Part shown: positions 41,199 through 50,200 of the stretch, piece by piece
Numbering within the stretch: position 1 is the first letter of the stretch
How the letters are laid out: each line of letters opens with the position of its first letter
DNA from: Pseudomonas sp. JAI120
Lineage (GTDB): Bacteria; Pseudomonadota; Gammaproteobacteria; Pseudomonadales; Pseudomonadaceae
Reading direction: 5' to 3'
DNA length: 51,477 nucleotides
NCBI RefSeq assembly: GCF_014207255.1
Contig: NZ_JACHCZ010000005.1
Location: 421,259 to 472,735 of the forward strand
Program-made: the position numbers and the translations under genes
The notes under the pieces: model-generated
The model's input: only the letters and a program-made list of their open reading frames with translations
Databases searched by the model: none
Told to the model about the DNA's origin: nothing

Positions 41199-41498
41199 AT
41201 GAAAATCATGATTTGCCCGCTCAACGGGCCGCGCAATATCAGCGAGTTCACCTACGGCGGTGAATTCAAACCGATGCCCGACCCGGTGACCTGCAGCGAT
41301 GCCGAATGGGCCGACTACGTGTTCAACACCGACAACCTCGCCGGTGTGGTGCGCGAATGGTGGATGCACACGCCGTCCAGCTACTGGTTCCTCGCCGAGC
41401 GCCATACGGTCACCGACGAGATCGTGCGCACCTTCGATCCGCGCGAAGTGTTCACCACCCGCGTCGATTTCACCACCGCCAAGGAGATCGCCGGATGA
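41199..41498 (+). CDS. mgdB: N-methylglutamate dehydrogenase subunit B (SoxD-like)
   Basis: Small subunit of 99 residues related to sarcosine oxidase delta. The start MKIMICPLNGPRNISEFTYGG corresponds to the CPxCGxR...EF..GG motif of SoxD, but the second Cys is Asn9. Further on, VREWWMHTPSSYWF keeps His57, while the position of the last zinc Cys is Ser61. Two of four known zinc ligands of SoxD are thus replaced. It overlaps mgdC by four bases (ATGA) and follows mgdA by 13 bp. Confidence 0.87.
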   Translation: MKIMICPLNGPRNISEFTYGGEFKPMPDPVTCSDAEWADYVFNTDNLAGVVREWWMHTPSSYWFLAERHTVTDEIVRTFDPREVFTTRVDFTTAKEIAG

Positions 41499-44392
41499 AC
41501 CGCCTCCCCGCCCCCATGGGCTTGCTGATCCAGCGTGACCAGCCACTCGATTTCAGTTTCGACGGCCTGCCCTACCAAGGTTTGCAGGGCGACAGCATCG
41601 CCAGCGCGCTGCTCGCCAACGGGCGCTTCCTGATGTCGCGTTCGTTCAAGTACCACCGCCCACGCGGCCCATTGACCATGGCCGGCCATGACGCCAACAG
41701 CCTGGTGCAACTGCCCCGCGAACCCAACGTATTGGCCGATGCCCATGCGCTGTCCGCCGGCTTGGCGGTGACGGCGCAGAACGTCAACGGCTCGCTGGAC
41801 AACGACAAGGACGCCTACCTGGGCAAGTTCTCCAAGTTCATGCCGGTGGGTTTTTACTACCGTTCGTTCTACAAGCCCAAGGGCATGTGGAAAGTCTGGG
41901 AGCCGATCATCCGCAAAAAGGCCGGCCTGGGCGTGCTCGACCTGACGTTCCAACCCGAGTACTACGACAAGGCCTACCTGTTCACCGACCTCGCCGTGAT
42001 CGGCGCCGGCCCCGCTGGCTTGCAGGCCGCGCTGACCGCCGCGAATGCCGGCGCCAAGGTGTTGCTGATTGAGCAGCAGCCGATCCTCGGCGGGTCGCTG
42101 ACCTACGCGCGCTTCGATATTGCCGGCACCCGCGCCGACACCTTGCGCCGCGAGTTGCTCGGCGCGGTGCAGCAACACGCGAATATCCAGGTGCTCACCG
42201 ACGCCACCTGCAATGCCTGGTTCACCGACAACTACCTGCCGGTGATCCAGGGCAAGCGCCTGTACAAAGTGCGCGCGCAACAGTGCCTGGTGTGCAGCGG
42301 TTCGTTCGACCAACCGGTGGTCTTCCGCAACAACGACCTGCCGGGGGTGATGCTCACCAGCGCCGCGCAACGCCTGATGAAGCTGTATGCAGTCAAGCCC
42401 GGCAAGCGCGCAGTGGTACTCACCGGCAACGATGACGGCTACCTCGCCGCCCTCGACCTGCATGACCAGGGCGTGGACGTGGCCGCCGTGATCGACCTGC
42501 GTCACGCCCCGGCGGACAAAGCCCTGCCGGGCGCCCTGGCCCAGCGCAAGATCCCGTGCCTGAGCAACAGCACCGTGTTCGAAGCCCTGCATGAAAAAGG
42601 CCTGCGCCATGTGAAAGGCGTCGACGTGCGCCAGATCACCGGCCAGGGCCAGGTCAGCGCCAGCGGGCAAGTGATCGACTGCGACCTGTTGTGCATGTCG
42701 GCCGGTTATATGCCGGTCTATCAGCTGCTATGCCAGGCCGGTGGCAAGCTGGCCTATGACGACTCGCGGGCGGAGTTCAGCCTCAGTGGCCTGCCGCGTA
42801 ACCTGGGCGTGGCCGGTTCCGTACAGGGGCGCCATCAACTGGACAATGTGCTGGCGGATGCGACCAACGCCGCCGCCGACAGCCTGCTCGCCCTCGGTTT
42901 GAACAGCGCCGGCTCGCCTGCAGCGCTGCGCAGCGAAGCTCAGGTCAACTTCCACTGGCCGATCTTCCCGCACCCCAAAGGCAAGGATTTTGTGGATTTT
43001 GACGAAGACCTGCAGGTGGCGGACATCGTCAACGCCACCCGCATCGGCTACCGCGATGTGCAGTTGGTCAAGCGTTACTCCACGGTCGGCATGGGCCCGT
43101 CCCAGGGGCGTCACTCGGCGCTGCCGACCGCACGGCTGGTGGCCTGGGCGACCCAGCGCACTATCAGCGAAACCGGGGTCACCACCGCACGGCCGCCGTT
43201 CGTGGCGGAGAAACTCGCGCATGTCGCCGGGCGCGCCTTCGACCCTTACCGCCAAACGCCGATGCACGCACGCCATGTGCAAGCCGGAGCGAAGATGATG
43301 CCCGCCGGTATCTGGCAGCGCCCGGCCTATTACGGCAAGGCCGAGGACCGCGAAGCATGCATGCAGGCCGAAGCGCTGCACGTGCGCAACAAGGTCGGGC
43401 TGATCGATGTGTCCACACTCGGCGGCCTCGACGTGCGCGGCCCGGACGCCGCCGAATTGCTCAACCGCATGTACACCTTTGCGTTCCTCAAGCAGCCGGT
43501 GGGCCGTTCGCGTTATGCGCTGATGACCAACGAACACGGCGTGGTGATCGACGATGGCGTGTGCGCGCGGCTGGCCGACAACCATTTCTACGTCACCGCC
43601 ACCACCAGCGGCGTCGACCGCATCTACCAGCAGATGCTCAAGTGGAACGCGCAGTGGCGCCTGGACGTGGACGTGACCAACGTCACTGCGGCGATCTGTG
43701 CGGTGAACGTCGCCGGGCCGGATTCGCGCAAGGTGCTGGAGCAGGTGTGCAGCGACATCGACCTCAGTGCCGAAGGCTTCCCCTACCTGGGCGTGCGCCA
43801 GGGTACGGTGGCCGGGATCAAGGCACGCTTGCTGCGGGTGGGGTTCGTCGGCGAATTGGGCTATGAAATCCACGTACCGGCACGCCACGGCCTGGCGTTG
43901 TGGGACGCGTTGATGACGGCCGGCAAGGCCTTTGACATTCGCCCCTTCGGCGTCGAAACCCAACGCCTGCTGCGCCTGGAAAAAGGCCACGTGATCATCA
44001 GCCAGGACACTGACGGCATGACTCACCCGGCAGAAATCGACATGGGCTGGGCGGTCAACCGCAACAAGCCATTCTTCGTCGGCCGCCGCTCGGTGGACAT
44101 CCTCGAAGCCCAGCCGCTGAAACGCAAACTGGTGGGCTTCAGCCTGCCCAAGGGCAGTGTGCAACCGCTGGAAGGCCACCTGGTGCTCAACGGCGCGGAC
44201 ATCAGCGGCAACGTCACCTCCTGCGAATACTCCACCAGCCTGGGCCGCATCATCGGCCTGGCCTACGCCGGGATCGACCAGAGCACACCGGGGCAGCGCA
44301 TTCCGATTCGCGTCGAAGGCGGCATCGTCGTCCAGGCCGAGGTGGTGCAACTGCCGTTCTTCGACCCCACCAACCAACGCCAGGAGGGTTAA
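41495..44392 (+). CDS. mgdC: N-methylglutamate dehydrogenase subunit C (SoxA-like alpha subunit)
   Basis: Large subunit of 965 residues. N-terminal ferredoxin-like fold (residues ~15-100), then a FAD/NAD domain with VIGAGPAGLQAAL (GAGPAG at 170-175), and from about residue 600 a GcvT domain that transfers the methylene group to THF (VGLIDVSTLGGLDVRGPD, RVGFVGELGYEIHVPARHG). The ATG at 41495 overlaps the mgdB stop; the frame is open 63 codons upstream but only as a shadow of mgdB. The architecture equals sarcosine oxidase alpha; the neighbours decide for Mgd. Confidence 0.9.
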   Translation: MNRLPAPMGLLIQRDQPLDFSFDGLPYQGLQGDSIASALLANGRFLMSRSFKYHRPRGPLTMAGHDANSLVQLPREPNVLADAHALSAGLAVTAQNVNGSLDNDKDAYLGKFSKFMPVGFYYRSFYKPKGMWKVWEPIIRKKAGLGVLDLTFQPEYYDKAYLFTDLAVIGAGPAGLQAALTAANAGAKVLLIEQQPILGGSLTYARFDIAGTRADTLRRELLGAVQQHANIQVLTDATCNAWFTDNYLPVIQGKRLYKVRAQQCLVCSGSFDQPVVFRNNDLPGVMLTSAAQRLMKLYAVKPGKRAVVLTGNDDGYLAALDLHDQGVDVAAVIDLRHAPADKALPGALAQRKIPCLSNSTVFEALHEKGLRHVKGVDVRQITGQGQVSASGQVIDCDLLCMSAGYMPVYQLLCQAGGKLAYDDSRAEFSLSGLPRNLGVAGSVQGRHQLDNVLADATNAAADSLLALGLNSAGSPAALRSEAQVNFHWPIFPHPKGKDFVDFDEDLQVADIVNATRIGYRDVQLVKRYSTVGMGPSQGRHSALPTARLVAWATQRTISETGVTTARPPFVAEKLAHVAGRAFDPYRQTPMHARHVQAGAKMMPAGIWQRPAYYGKAEDREACMQAEALHVRNKVGLIDVSTLGGLDVRGPDAAELLNRMYTFAFLKQPVGRSRYALMTNEHGVVIDDGVCARLADNHFYVTATTSGVDRIYQQMLKWNAQWRLDVDVTNVTAAICAVNVAGPDSRKVLEQVCSDIDLSAEGFPYLGVRQGTVAGIKARLLRVGFVGELGYEIHVPARHGLALWDALMTAGKAFDIRPFGVETQRLLRLEKGHVIISQDTDGMTHPAEIDMGWAVNRNKPFFVGRRSVDILEAQPLKRKLVGFSLPKGSVQPLEGHLVLNGADISGNVTSCEYSTSLGRIIGLAYAGIDQSTPGQRIPIRVEGGIVVQAEVVQLPFFDPTNQRQEG

Positions 44393-44395
44393 GCC

Positions 44396-44962
44396 ATGAC
44401 CAGTCTGAAAGCCCACGAATTGTTCACGCCGCCCTGCCAGCTGCAGGACCAGACCGACCTGCCCCGGGTCGGCTTTCGCGGCACACAAAGCGCCGAGTAC
44501 CTCACGGCGCGCGGCTTCACGTTGCCGGGCGCGCCCAACCAAGCCAGCGCGCAAGCGGACGGCAGTTGGGTGGCGCGCCTGTCCCAGAACGAATACCTGC
44601 TACTGGGCAGCCCGCAGGATCAGGGGCAGCGGATTGCCGATGAAGAAGCGCGTTGGGAACTGGACCACCGCGCCAATTACCTGCTGCCGCGCCAGGACAG
44701 CCATGCCTGCGTGCTGCTCAGCGGTGGCGTGATTGCGCAGGTGATGGCCAAGCTGTGCGGGGTGGATCTGAGTTTCCCGGCCTTTAAGCCGGGGACGGTG
44801 GCGCAGACGTCGGTGGCGCGGGTCAATGCGATTGTCATCCACACAGGGAGTGTGGAGCTGCCGGCGTTTCATATCCTCTGGGATCGCGCCTCGAAGGCAT
44901 ACTTCGAGGGCGCGTTGCGGGATGCGTTGGAGGAGTTCGGCGGGGTGGGTCAGTCGGTGTAG
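44396..44962 (+). CDS. mgdD: N-methylglutamate dehydrogenase subunit D (SoxG-like)
   Basis: Gamma-subunit-like protein of 188 residues, GcvT-related fold. Typical strings: VGFRGTQSAEYLTARG, QNEYLLLGSPQD, ARVNAIVIHTG and FHILWDRASKAYFEGALRDALEEFG at the C-terminus. It follows mgdC by three bases and ends the operon. Its 3' end overlaps the convergent NCS1 permease gene by 13 bp, so there is no terminator between them. Confidence 0.87.
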   Translation: MTSLKAHELFTPPCQLQDQTDLPRVGFRGTQSAEYLTARGFTLPGAPNQASAQADGSWVARLSQNEYLLLGSPQDQGQRIADEEARWELDHRANYLLPRQDSHACVLLSGGVIAQVMAKLCGVDLSFPAFKPGTVAQTSVARVNAIVIHTGSVELPAFHILWDRASKAYFEGALRDALEEFGGVGQSV

Positions 44963-46356
44963 CCCAACCGCGCCGCCCTGACCTTTTGGGTGTGTTGACG
45001 TGTCGCCAGGCAGTAATACAACGGGCACGTCACCACCAATCCCACCAGCCACGACAAGTCCGCGCCTTCCACCAGGTTGGCCCACGGCCCCACATACAGC
45101 GAGGTATTGGCAAACGGCAGTTGCACGATGATGCCGATGAAGTACGCCACGATCGCATGCAGGTTGAAACGCCCATACACCCCGCCATCCGCCCGGAAAA
45201 TCGAGGCAATGTCATAGACCCCGCGCTTGATGATGTAGAAGTCGATCAGGTTGATTGACGCCCACGGCACCAGCACCAGCAACAGCGCGAGGATCAGGCC
45301 GATAAATTGCGAGATGAAGTCCGCCGAGGCGCCCAAGGCGACTACGCAGCAACCGGTGAGGATCACGCCTGAGAGCGCCACGCGCACCTTGATGCTCGGG
45401 GTCCAGTGACTGGCGAAGGTCTGGATCGAGGTGACGATCGACAGCACCGCACCGTACAGATTCAGGGCGTTGTGGCTGATGATATTGAGCAGGAACAGCA
45501 CCATCAGGATTGGCCCCAGCCAGCCGGTGGCTTGCTTGACCGCGACCATGGCTTCGGTGCCTTCTGGCGTGGCCAGTGCGGCAACCAGGCCAAAGGCAAA
45601 GGACAGGATGGTGCCGAGGGTGGCGCCCAGGTAGGTCGCAATGAACGGCCGGGTGATGCCGATATCCGCCGGCAGGTAGCGCGAGTAGTCGCTGGTGTAG
45701 GGCGAAAAGCTGATCTGCCAGATCACCCCCAGCGACACGGTGGCCAACCAGCCAGCGGCGTTGAAGCCACCACGGGTAAGGAAGTCTGCCGGCAGGTCAT
45801 GGGCAAAGATGTAGATAAAACCGGCCAGCAACGCGCTGCCCATCACCCAGGTGCCGATGCGGTTGAGGGTATGGATAAAGCGGTAGCCGATCACGCCGAT
45901 GGCGGTGGCGCTGAGGGCGCCGATCAGGATGCTCGCCGGCACCGGCACCGACGGTGCGATGCCGACGATGGACTTGCCGGCCAGGACGATATTGGAGATG
46001 AAAAAGCCGATGTAGATCAGTGCGGCGAAGAACACGATCAGCAGCGCGCCGTAACGGCCGAACTGGCCACGACTCTGCACCATCTGCGGGATGCCCATGC
46101 GCGGGCCCTGGGCCGATGCGAGGGCAATCACGATGCCGCCGAGCAGATGCCCGAGGGCAATCGCCAGCAGCCCCCACGCCAGATTGAGATGGAACACCTG
46201 GGCGACCATGGCACCGGTGACGATCGGCAGCGGTGCGATGTTGGTGCTGAACCATAAGGTGAACAGGTCGCGGGCCTTTCCATGGCGCTCTGCGAGGGGG
46301 ACGTAATCGACCGTGTGATGCTCGATCAGGGGGTCTTGCCGGGACATCTGGGGCAT
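44950..46356 (-). CDS. NCS1 family permease (cytosine/purine/allantoin type)
   Basis: Nucleobase:cation symporter-1 protein of 468 residues with about 12 membrane segments, similar to CodB. After a hydrophilic N-terminus (VDYVPLAERHGKARDLFTLWFSTNIAPLPI) the first helices follow; LGATLGTILSFAFG and ISFSPYTSDYSRYLP are family signatures. The frame has an ATG at 46356 and another at 46347. It is divergent from the second flavin reductase, and operator 4 lies 85 bp upstream. A heterocyclic nucleobase-like substrate is the likely cargo. It is not expected to belong to the methylamine pathway, despite the convergent overlap with mgdD. Confidence 0.88.
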   Translation of the reverse strand: MPQMSRQDPLIEHHTVDYVPLAERHGKARDLFTLWFSTNIAPLPIVTGAMVAQVFHLNLAWGLLAIALGHLLGGIVIALASAQGPRMGIPQMVQSRGQFGRYGALLIVFFAALIYIGFFISNIVLAGKSIVGIAPSVPVPASILIGALSATAIGVIGYRFIHTLNRIGTWVMGSALLAGFIYIFAHDLPADFLTRGGFNAAGWLATVSLGVIWQISFSPYTSDYSRYLPADIGITRPFIATYLGATLGTILSFAFGLVAALATPEGTEAMVAVKQATGWLGPILMVLFLLNIISHNALNLYGAVLSIVTSIQTFASHWTPSIKVRVALSGVILTGCCVVALGASADFISQFIGLILALLLVLVPWASINLIDFYIIKRGVYDIASIFRADGGVYGRFNLHAIVAYFIGIIVQLPFANTSLYVGPWANLVEGADLSWLVGLVVTCPLYYCLATRQHTQKVRAARLGYTD

Positions 46357-46440
46357 GGAAATGAACTCGCGTTTGTCTGATCTTATAGTTGTTTGACGCC
46401 AAACCGGGGGAGCTCTCTGGCCGCCCCTCAGATGAACACC

Positions 46441-46457
46441 ATATTATGGTATTCCAA
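46441..46457. promoter_or_regulatory. Operator 4, upstream of the NCS1 permease
   Basis: ATATTATGGTATTCCAA is the reverse complement of the operator 3 sequence over this length (same TGGAATACCATAAT core). It lies 85 bp before the NCS1 start. It links this distant gene pair to the GntR block at 5.6-16 kb. Confidence 0.7.
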
Positions 46458-46613
46458 CATTTTCACAAGACTGATCCGTAGTTTCAGCACGCATCTGATC
46501 CGCAAGTGTGCCACAGGGCACCCTGTTATTTCCTACCATGGCTCCCGTATTTATTGGCTATAAGCCCCAGGATTGACGTTCATCGGGCGACTGAAAAAGC
46601 GGTTGCATCAACT

Positions 46614-46635
46614 GTATTACGGTATACCATCAGAC
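46614..46635. promoter_or_regulatory. Operator 5, upstream of the second flavin reductase
   Basis: GTATTACGGTATACCATCAGAC matches operator 1 in 20 of 22 positions. It lies 44 bp before the flavin reductase start, close to the distance of operator 1 from DUF1185. Confidence 0.75.
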
Positions 46636-46678
46636 CTACAAACTCATAAAAACCGCTTTACCCGCAGAGGACCGCCCC

Positions 46679-47164
46679 ATGATCGATGCCGCTATCTACA
46701 AACAAGTGATGGGTTCGTTTCCGTCCGGGGTCACCGTGATCACCACGCTCGATGACGACGGGCAAATCGTCGGGCTGACCGCCAGTGCCTTCAGCTCACT
46801 GTCCATGGACCCGGCCCTGGTGCTGTTCTGCCCCAACTACAGCTCCGACTCGTACCCGGTGTTGATCAAGAACAAACGCTTTGCCATTCATGTGCTTTCC
46901 GGTGGGCAGCAAACCGAAGCCTATGCCTTTGCGCGCAAGGGCAAGGACAAGGCCCAGGGCATCGAATGGACGCTCAGTGAGTTGGGCAACCCGATCCTGG
47001 CCAATGCCACGGCGGTGATCGAGTGCGAGTTGTGGCGAGAATATGAAGGCGGCGATCACGCGATCATGGTCGGCGCAGTGAAAAACCTGATCGTGCCCCG
47101 ACAGAACGCCGGGCCACTGGTGTATTGCCACGGCAAGATGGGCGCGTTGCCGATGCCGGCCTGA
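46679..47164 (+). CDS. Flavin reductase family protein, copy 2
   Basis: Flavin reductase of 161 residues, the same length as the copy at 8644-9129 and strongly similar (GSFPSGVTVITTLDDDG, GLTASAFSSLSMDPALVLFC, GGDHAIMVGAVKNL). It would supply reduced flavin to a two-component monooxygenase. AGAGGA lies before the ATG. It is a single-gene unit after operator 5, divergent from the NCS1 permease and followed by a REP. Two reductases under one operator type suggest high flavin demand or two oxygenases encoded elsewhere. Confidence 0.92.
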   Translation: MIDAAIYKQVMGSFPSGVTVITTLDDDGQIVGLTASAFSSLSMDPALVLFCPNYSSDSYPVLIKNKRFAIHVLSGGQQTEAYAFARKGKDKAQGIEWTLSELGNPILANATAVIECELWREYEGGDHAIMVGAVKNLIVPRQNAGPLVYCHGKMGALPMPA

Positions 47165-47181
47165 GCAACACCTATCATTCT

Positions 47182-47214
47182 GTGAGAGGGGGCTTGCGCC
47201 CCCGATGGCGGTGA
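47182..47214. repeat. Single REP between flavin reductase 2 and the hybrid kinase
   Basis: GTGAGAGGGGGCTTGCGCCCC followed by CGATGGCGGTG: one REP arm of the main class. It lies between convergent genes, 18 bp after the reductase stop and 11 bp before the kinase stop, and may terminate both. Confidence 0.7.
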
Positions 47215-47224
47215 AACAGCCAGC

Positions 47225-50200
47225 TTATTCGTTGTAAAAGGCTGTTTTTAATCGTTCGTTGCTATCCCTAAACAACTTTTCCAGTTCATCCAGGGTTTCT
47301 TCTGGCAATAACTGCGCCCCGTCAGCGTGAAGCCTGGCCTTGGCCATATTTTCTAATACACCTGCCCGCCGCGCGAGTGCTACGGCACCGAGTGTATCTG
47401 CTACGCCCCTGATCGCATGGCATGCCTTGGCAATGTCATCAGCACTGCCGTCCATAGAAAGCTTCTTGAGATTACCCAGCAATCTCTCCCCCTCCAGACT
47501 GAAGCTATCCAAAGCCGCTCGGTAGACTTCGCGAAGCCCTCCCAGGCGCTGGAGAACCTTCACCATGGGCTCGGTAATCTCGTGTCGGTCGAGCTCATTT
47601 GTCTCAACAGGGCGATCCGAACCGCTCTCTTGCTTCGCGGTGAGCCTGAGTAGCAACGGCACAACCTGCGTCATATCAATTGGCTTACCCAGATGCTCAT
47701 TCATACCGGACGCCAGGCACTCGCCTCGGTCTGAGTCTGATGCATTGGCGGTCATGGCAAGAACGGGAAGTGAGGTGAATCGACTGTCTGATCGAATACG
47801 GCGTGTCGCTTCCATCCCATCTATATCTGGCATTTGCACATCCATGATAACCGCATCAAACTCGCCGACCGACCTGGTAGCCAGCTCCACACCCTCCAAG
47901 CCACACACCGCCATGGTCACTCTTGCCCCTTCGGCTGTGAGCAAGTCATTTATGATTTGTCGATTTAACTCATTGTCCTCCACCACCAACAAACGCAAAC
48001 CCAATAACGGAAAAGCTGCCGGTTCCTCTTCAACCCTACTGCGTGGCGCAGGTGCATTACCGAGCACTTTTTGAATCGCACTGAAAAGCTGCTGTGGCGT
48101 CACCGGCTTAGTGAGGAAGTCTTCGAACGGAGCGTCTTTTTGAGCGATCACATTCTCCAATTCTTCACGACCGTAGGCCGTGACCATCACAATAACGGGA
48201 GGCTTTTGAGTACAGGGCGCATTTTTAATTGCTTTTGTCGTAGCCAATCCATCCAGATCGGACATTCGCCAGTCCATGATCACTGCGTCGAAAGGTTCGT
48301 TCTTTGACTGAGTCAACCGTTCGACGAGGGTCCTCGCATCCGCGACATACACCGCTTCCCATCCAAGCGCTTCAATAGTTTGAGCCAGGAGCCTGCCTGA
48401 TAAAATATTGTCGTGAGCCACTAAGATGCGGCGTTTTCGCCTTGAAAGTTTCTGCACCGCGATAAGAGGCGTCTCGTCAGCCATGGTGAGGGTGAGATCG
48501 AACCAAAACGTGCTGCCCTTTCCTGGCTCGCTCTCGATGTTCAATTTTCCGCCCATCAGTTCGACAAGATGCTTGCAGATTGGCAACCCGAGTCCGGTGC
48601 CACCGAAACGACGTGTTATGGACGCTTCGGCTTGTGTGAACCCTTCGAAAATATGCGTAAGGTGGTCAGGGCTTATACCAATACCTGTATCGTTGATAGA
48701 AATGCGCAGGGTGATCTGGTTCTGGTCACGCGCGAGTTCGGTCAACTTCACTAACACATAACCTTCTCGCGTGAACTTCATCGCGTTACCCGCTAGATTA
48801 ATCAGAATCTGCTGCAGGCGAAGTTGATCCCCGATCAAGACACCAGGTAATTGAGGTGAAACTTCATACAACAATTCAACTTCGTTGTTTTTGAGGTTGC
48901 CGGAAAGGACAACGGCGAGATCGCGCATTAGTTTTTCCAGGCTGAACGGATGCAGGTCGAGTTCAAGTTTTCCGGCTTCGATCTTAGAAAAGTCCAGTAT
49001 GTCATTCAACAATGCGAGCAAAGCGCGAGCAGCCGTCTGGGCTTTACTCGCATAATCATCCTGTTGTGTATCCAGACCTGCTTTACGAAGCAGTTGCAGC
49101 ATCCCCAGAACAGCATTCATCGGGGTGCGGATTTCATGACTCATATTGGCGACGAACTGGCTTTTGATGGAACTTGCCTGCTCTGCTTGCTGCTTGGCGT
49201 TAAGCAATTGAGACTCGAATTCCTTGCGTTCAGTAATATCGAAGTTGACCCCGGTTATTCGAGTCGCTTTTCCCTCAGAATTACGTTCAACGTAAGCCCC
49301 GGCTTGTACATAACGAATAGAGCCATCAGGCCGAAGTACTCTAAACACAGGTTTATATTTGCTGTTTCCATTTATAGCGGCTTCGAGGCTTGCCTCAGTC
49401 GTTAAAATATCATCCGGATGTATACGCGACCGCCAGTGACCATACAGCTCACCGCTGTGGTTCAGACTATCAGGCAGGTCATAGAGGCTGAACATCCGAT
49501 CGTTCCAGTCCACTACATCGTCACCCAGCAACCAACTCCAGATCCCCAGCTTCGCCGCTTCGGCGGCGAGGACAAGTTGATCGCGCGCCGCAGCAAGGTC
49601 GCGCCGCTGAATCTGCTGTTCGGTAATATCCGTGGCGATTCCCACATACCCCAAAATTTTCCCCGTCCAATCGCGTATGGTGGTGACGATCAGGGAAACG
49701 GTCAGGTGGGTGCCGTCCTTTCTGACATAGGTCCATTCACGTGTTTCAGAACCCACAGCCTCTGGTACGCTGACAAAAACTCGAAACCCACTGACGGGTT
49801 GATTCATTTGCGCACTCAGAACGCATGCGCGATCAGCCACCTCCTTTGCCTGATGAAACAGTTGAGGTGTCGCCACACCCACCACCTCATCCTCTTCATA
49901 TCCCAGCATCTGCTGAGCCCCTGTATTAAATAGCGTAATGACGCCCTCTCCGTCCGTTGCGATGATTGAGACTTCAGAGGCTGCTCGCAGAACATTGCTT
50001 AATAATAAATGAAGTCTGGACACTTCCTCATCAGCGGCCCGGCGAGAGGTGATATCGATACGTAGCGCGATGTAGCGTTCTATTGCACCCGATGAGTTAA
50101 AGCTGGGTGCGACGAAAGTATCAAACCAATGCAGACTTCCATCACGCGCGCGATTGCAAATGTCACCACGCCAGGCGATGCCTCTGTTTAAGTCAGCCCA

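Noticed and set aside
39944..44962. Sarcosine oxidase soxBDAG
   Set aside because: Same architecture, but the neighbouring gmaS-mgsABC genes and the altered SoxD zinc motif favour N-methylglutamate dehydrogenase.
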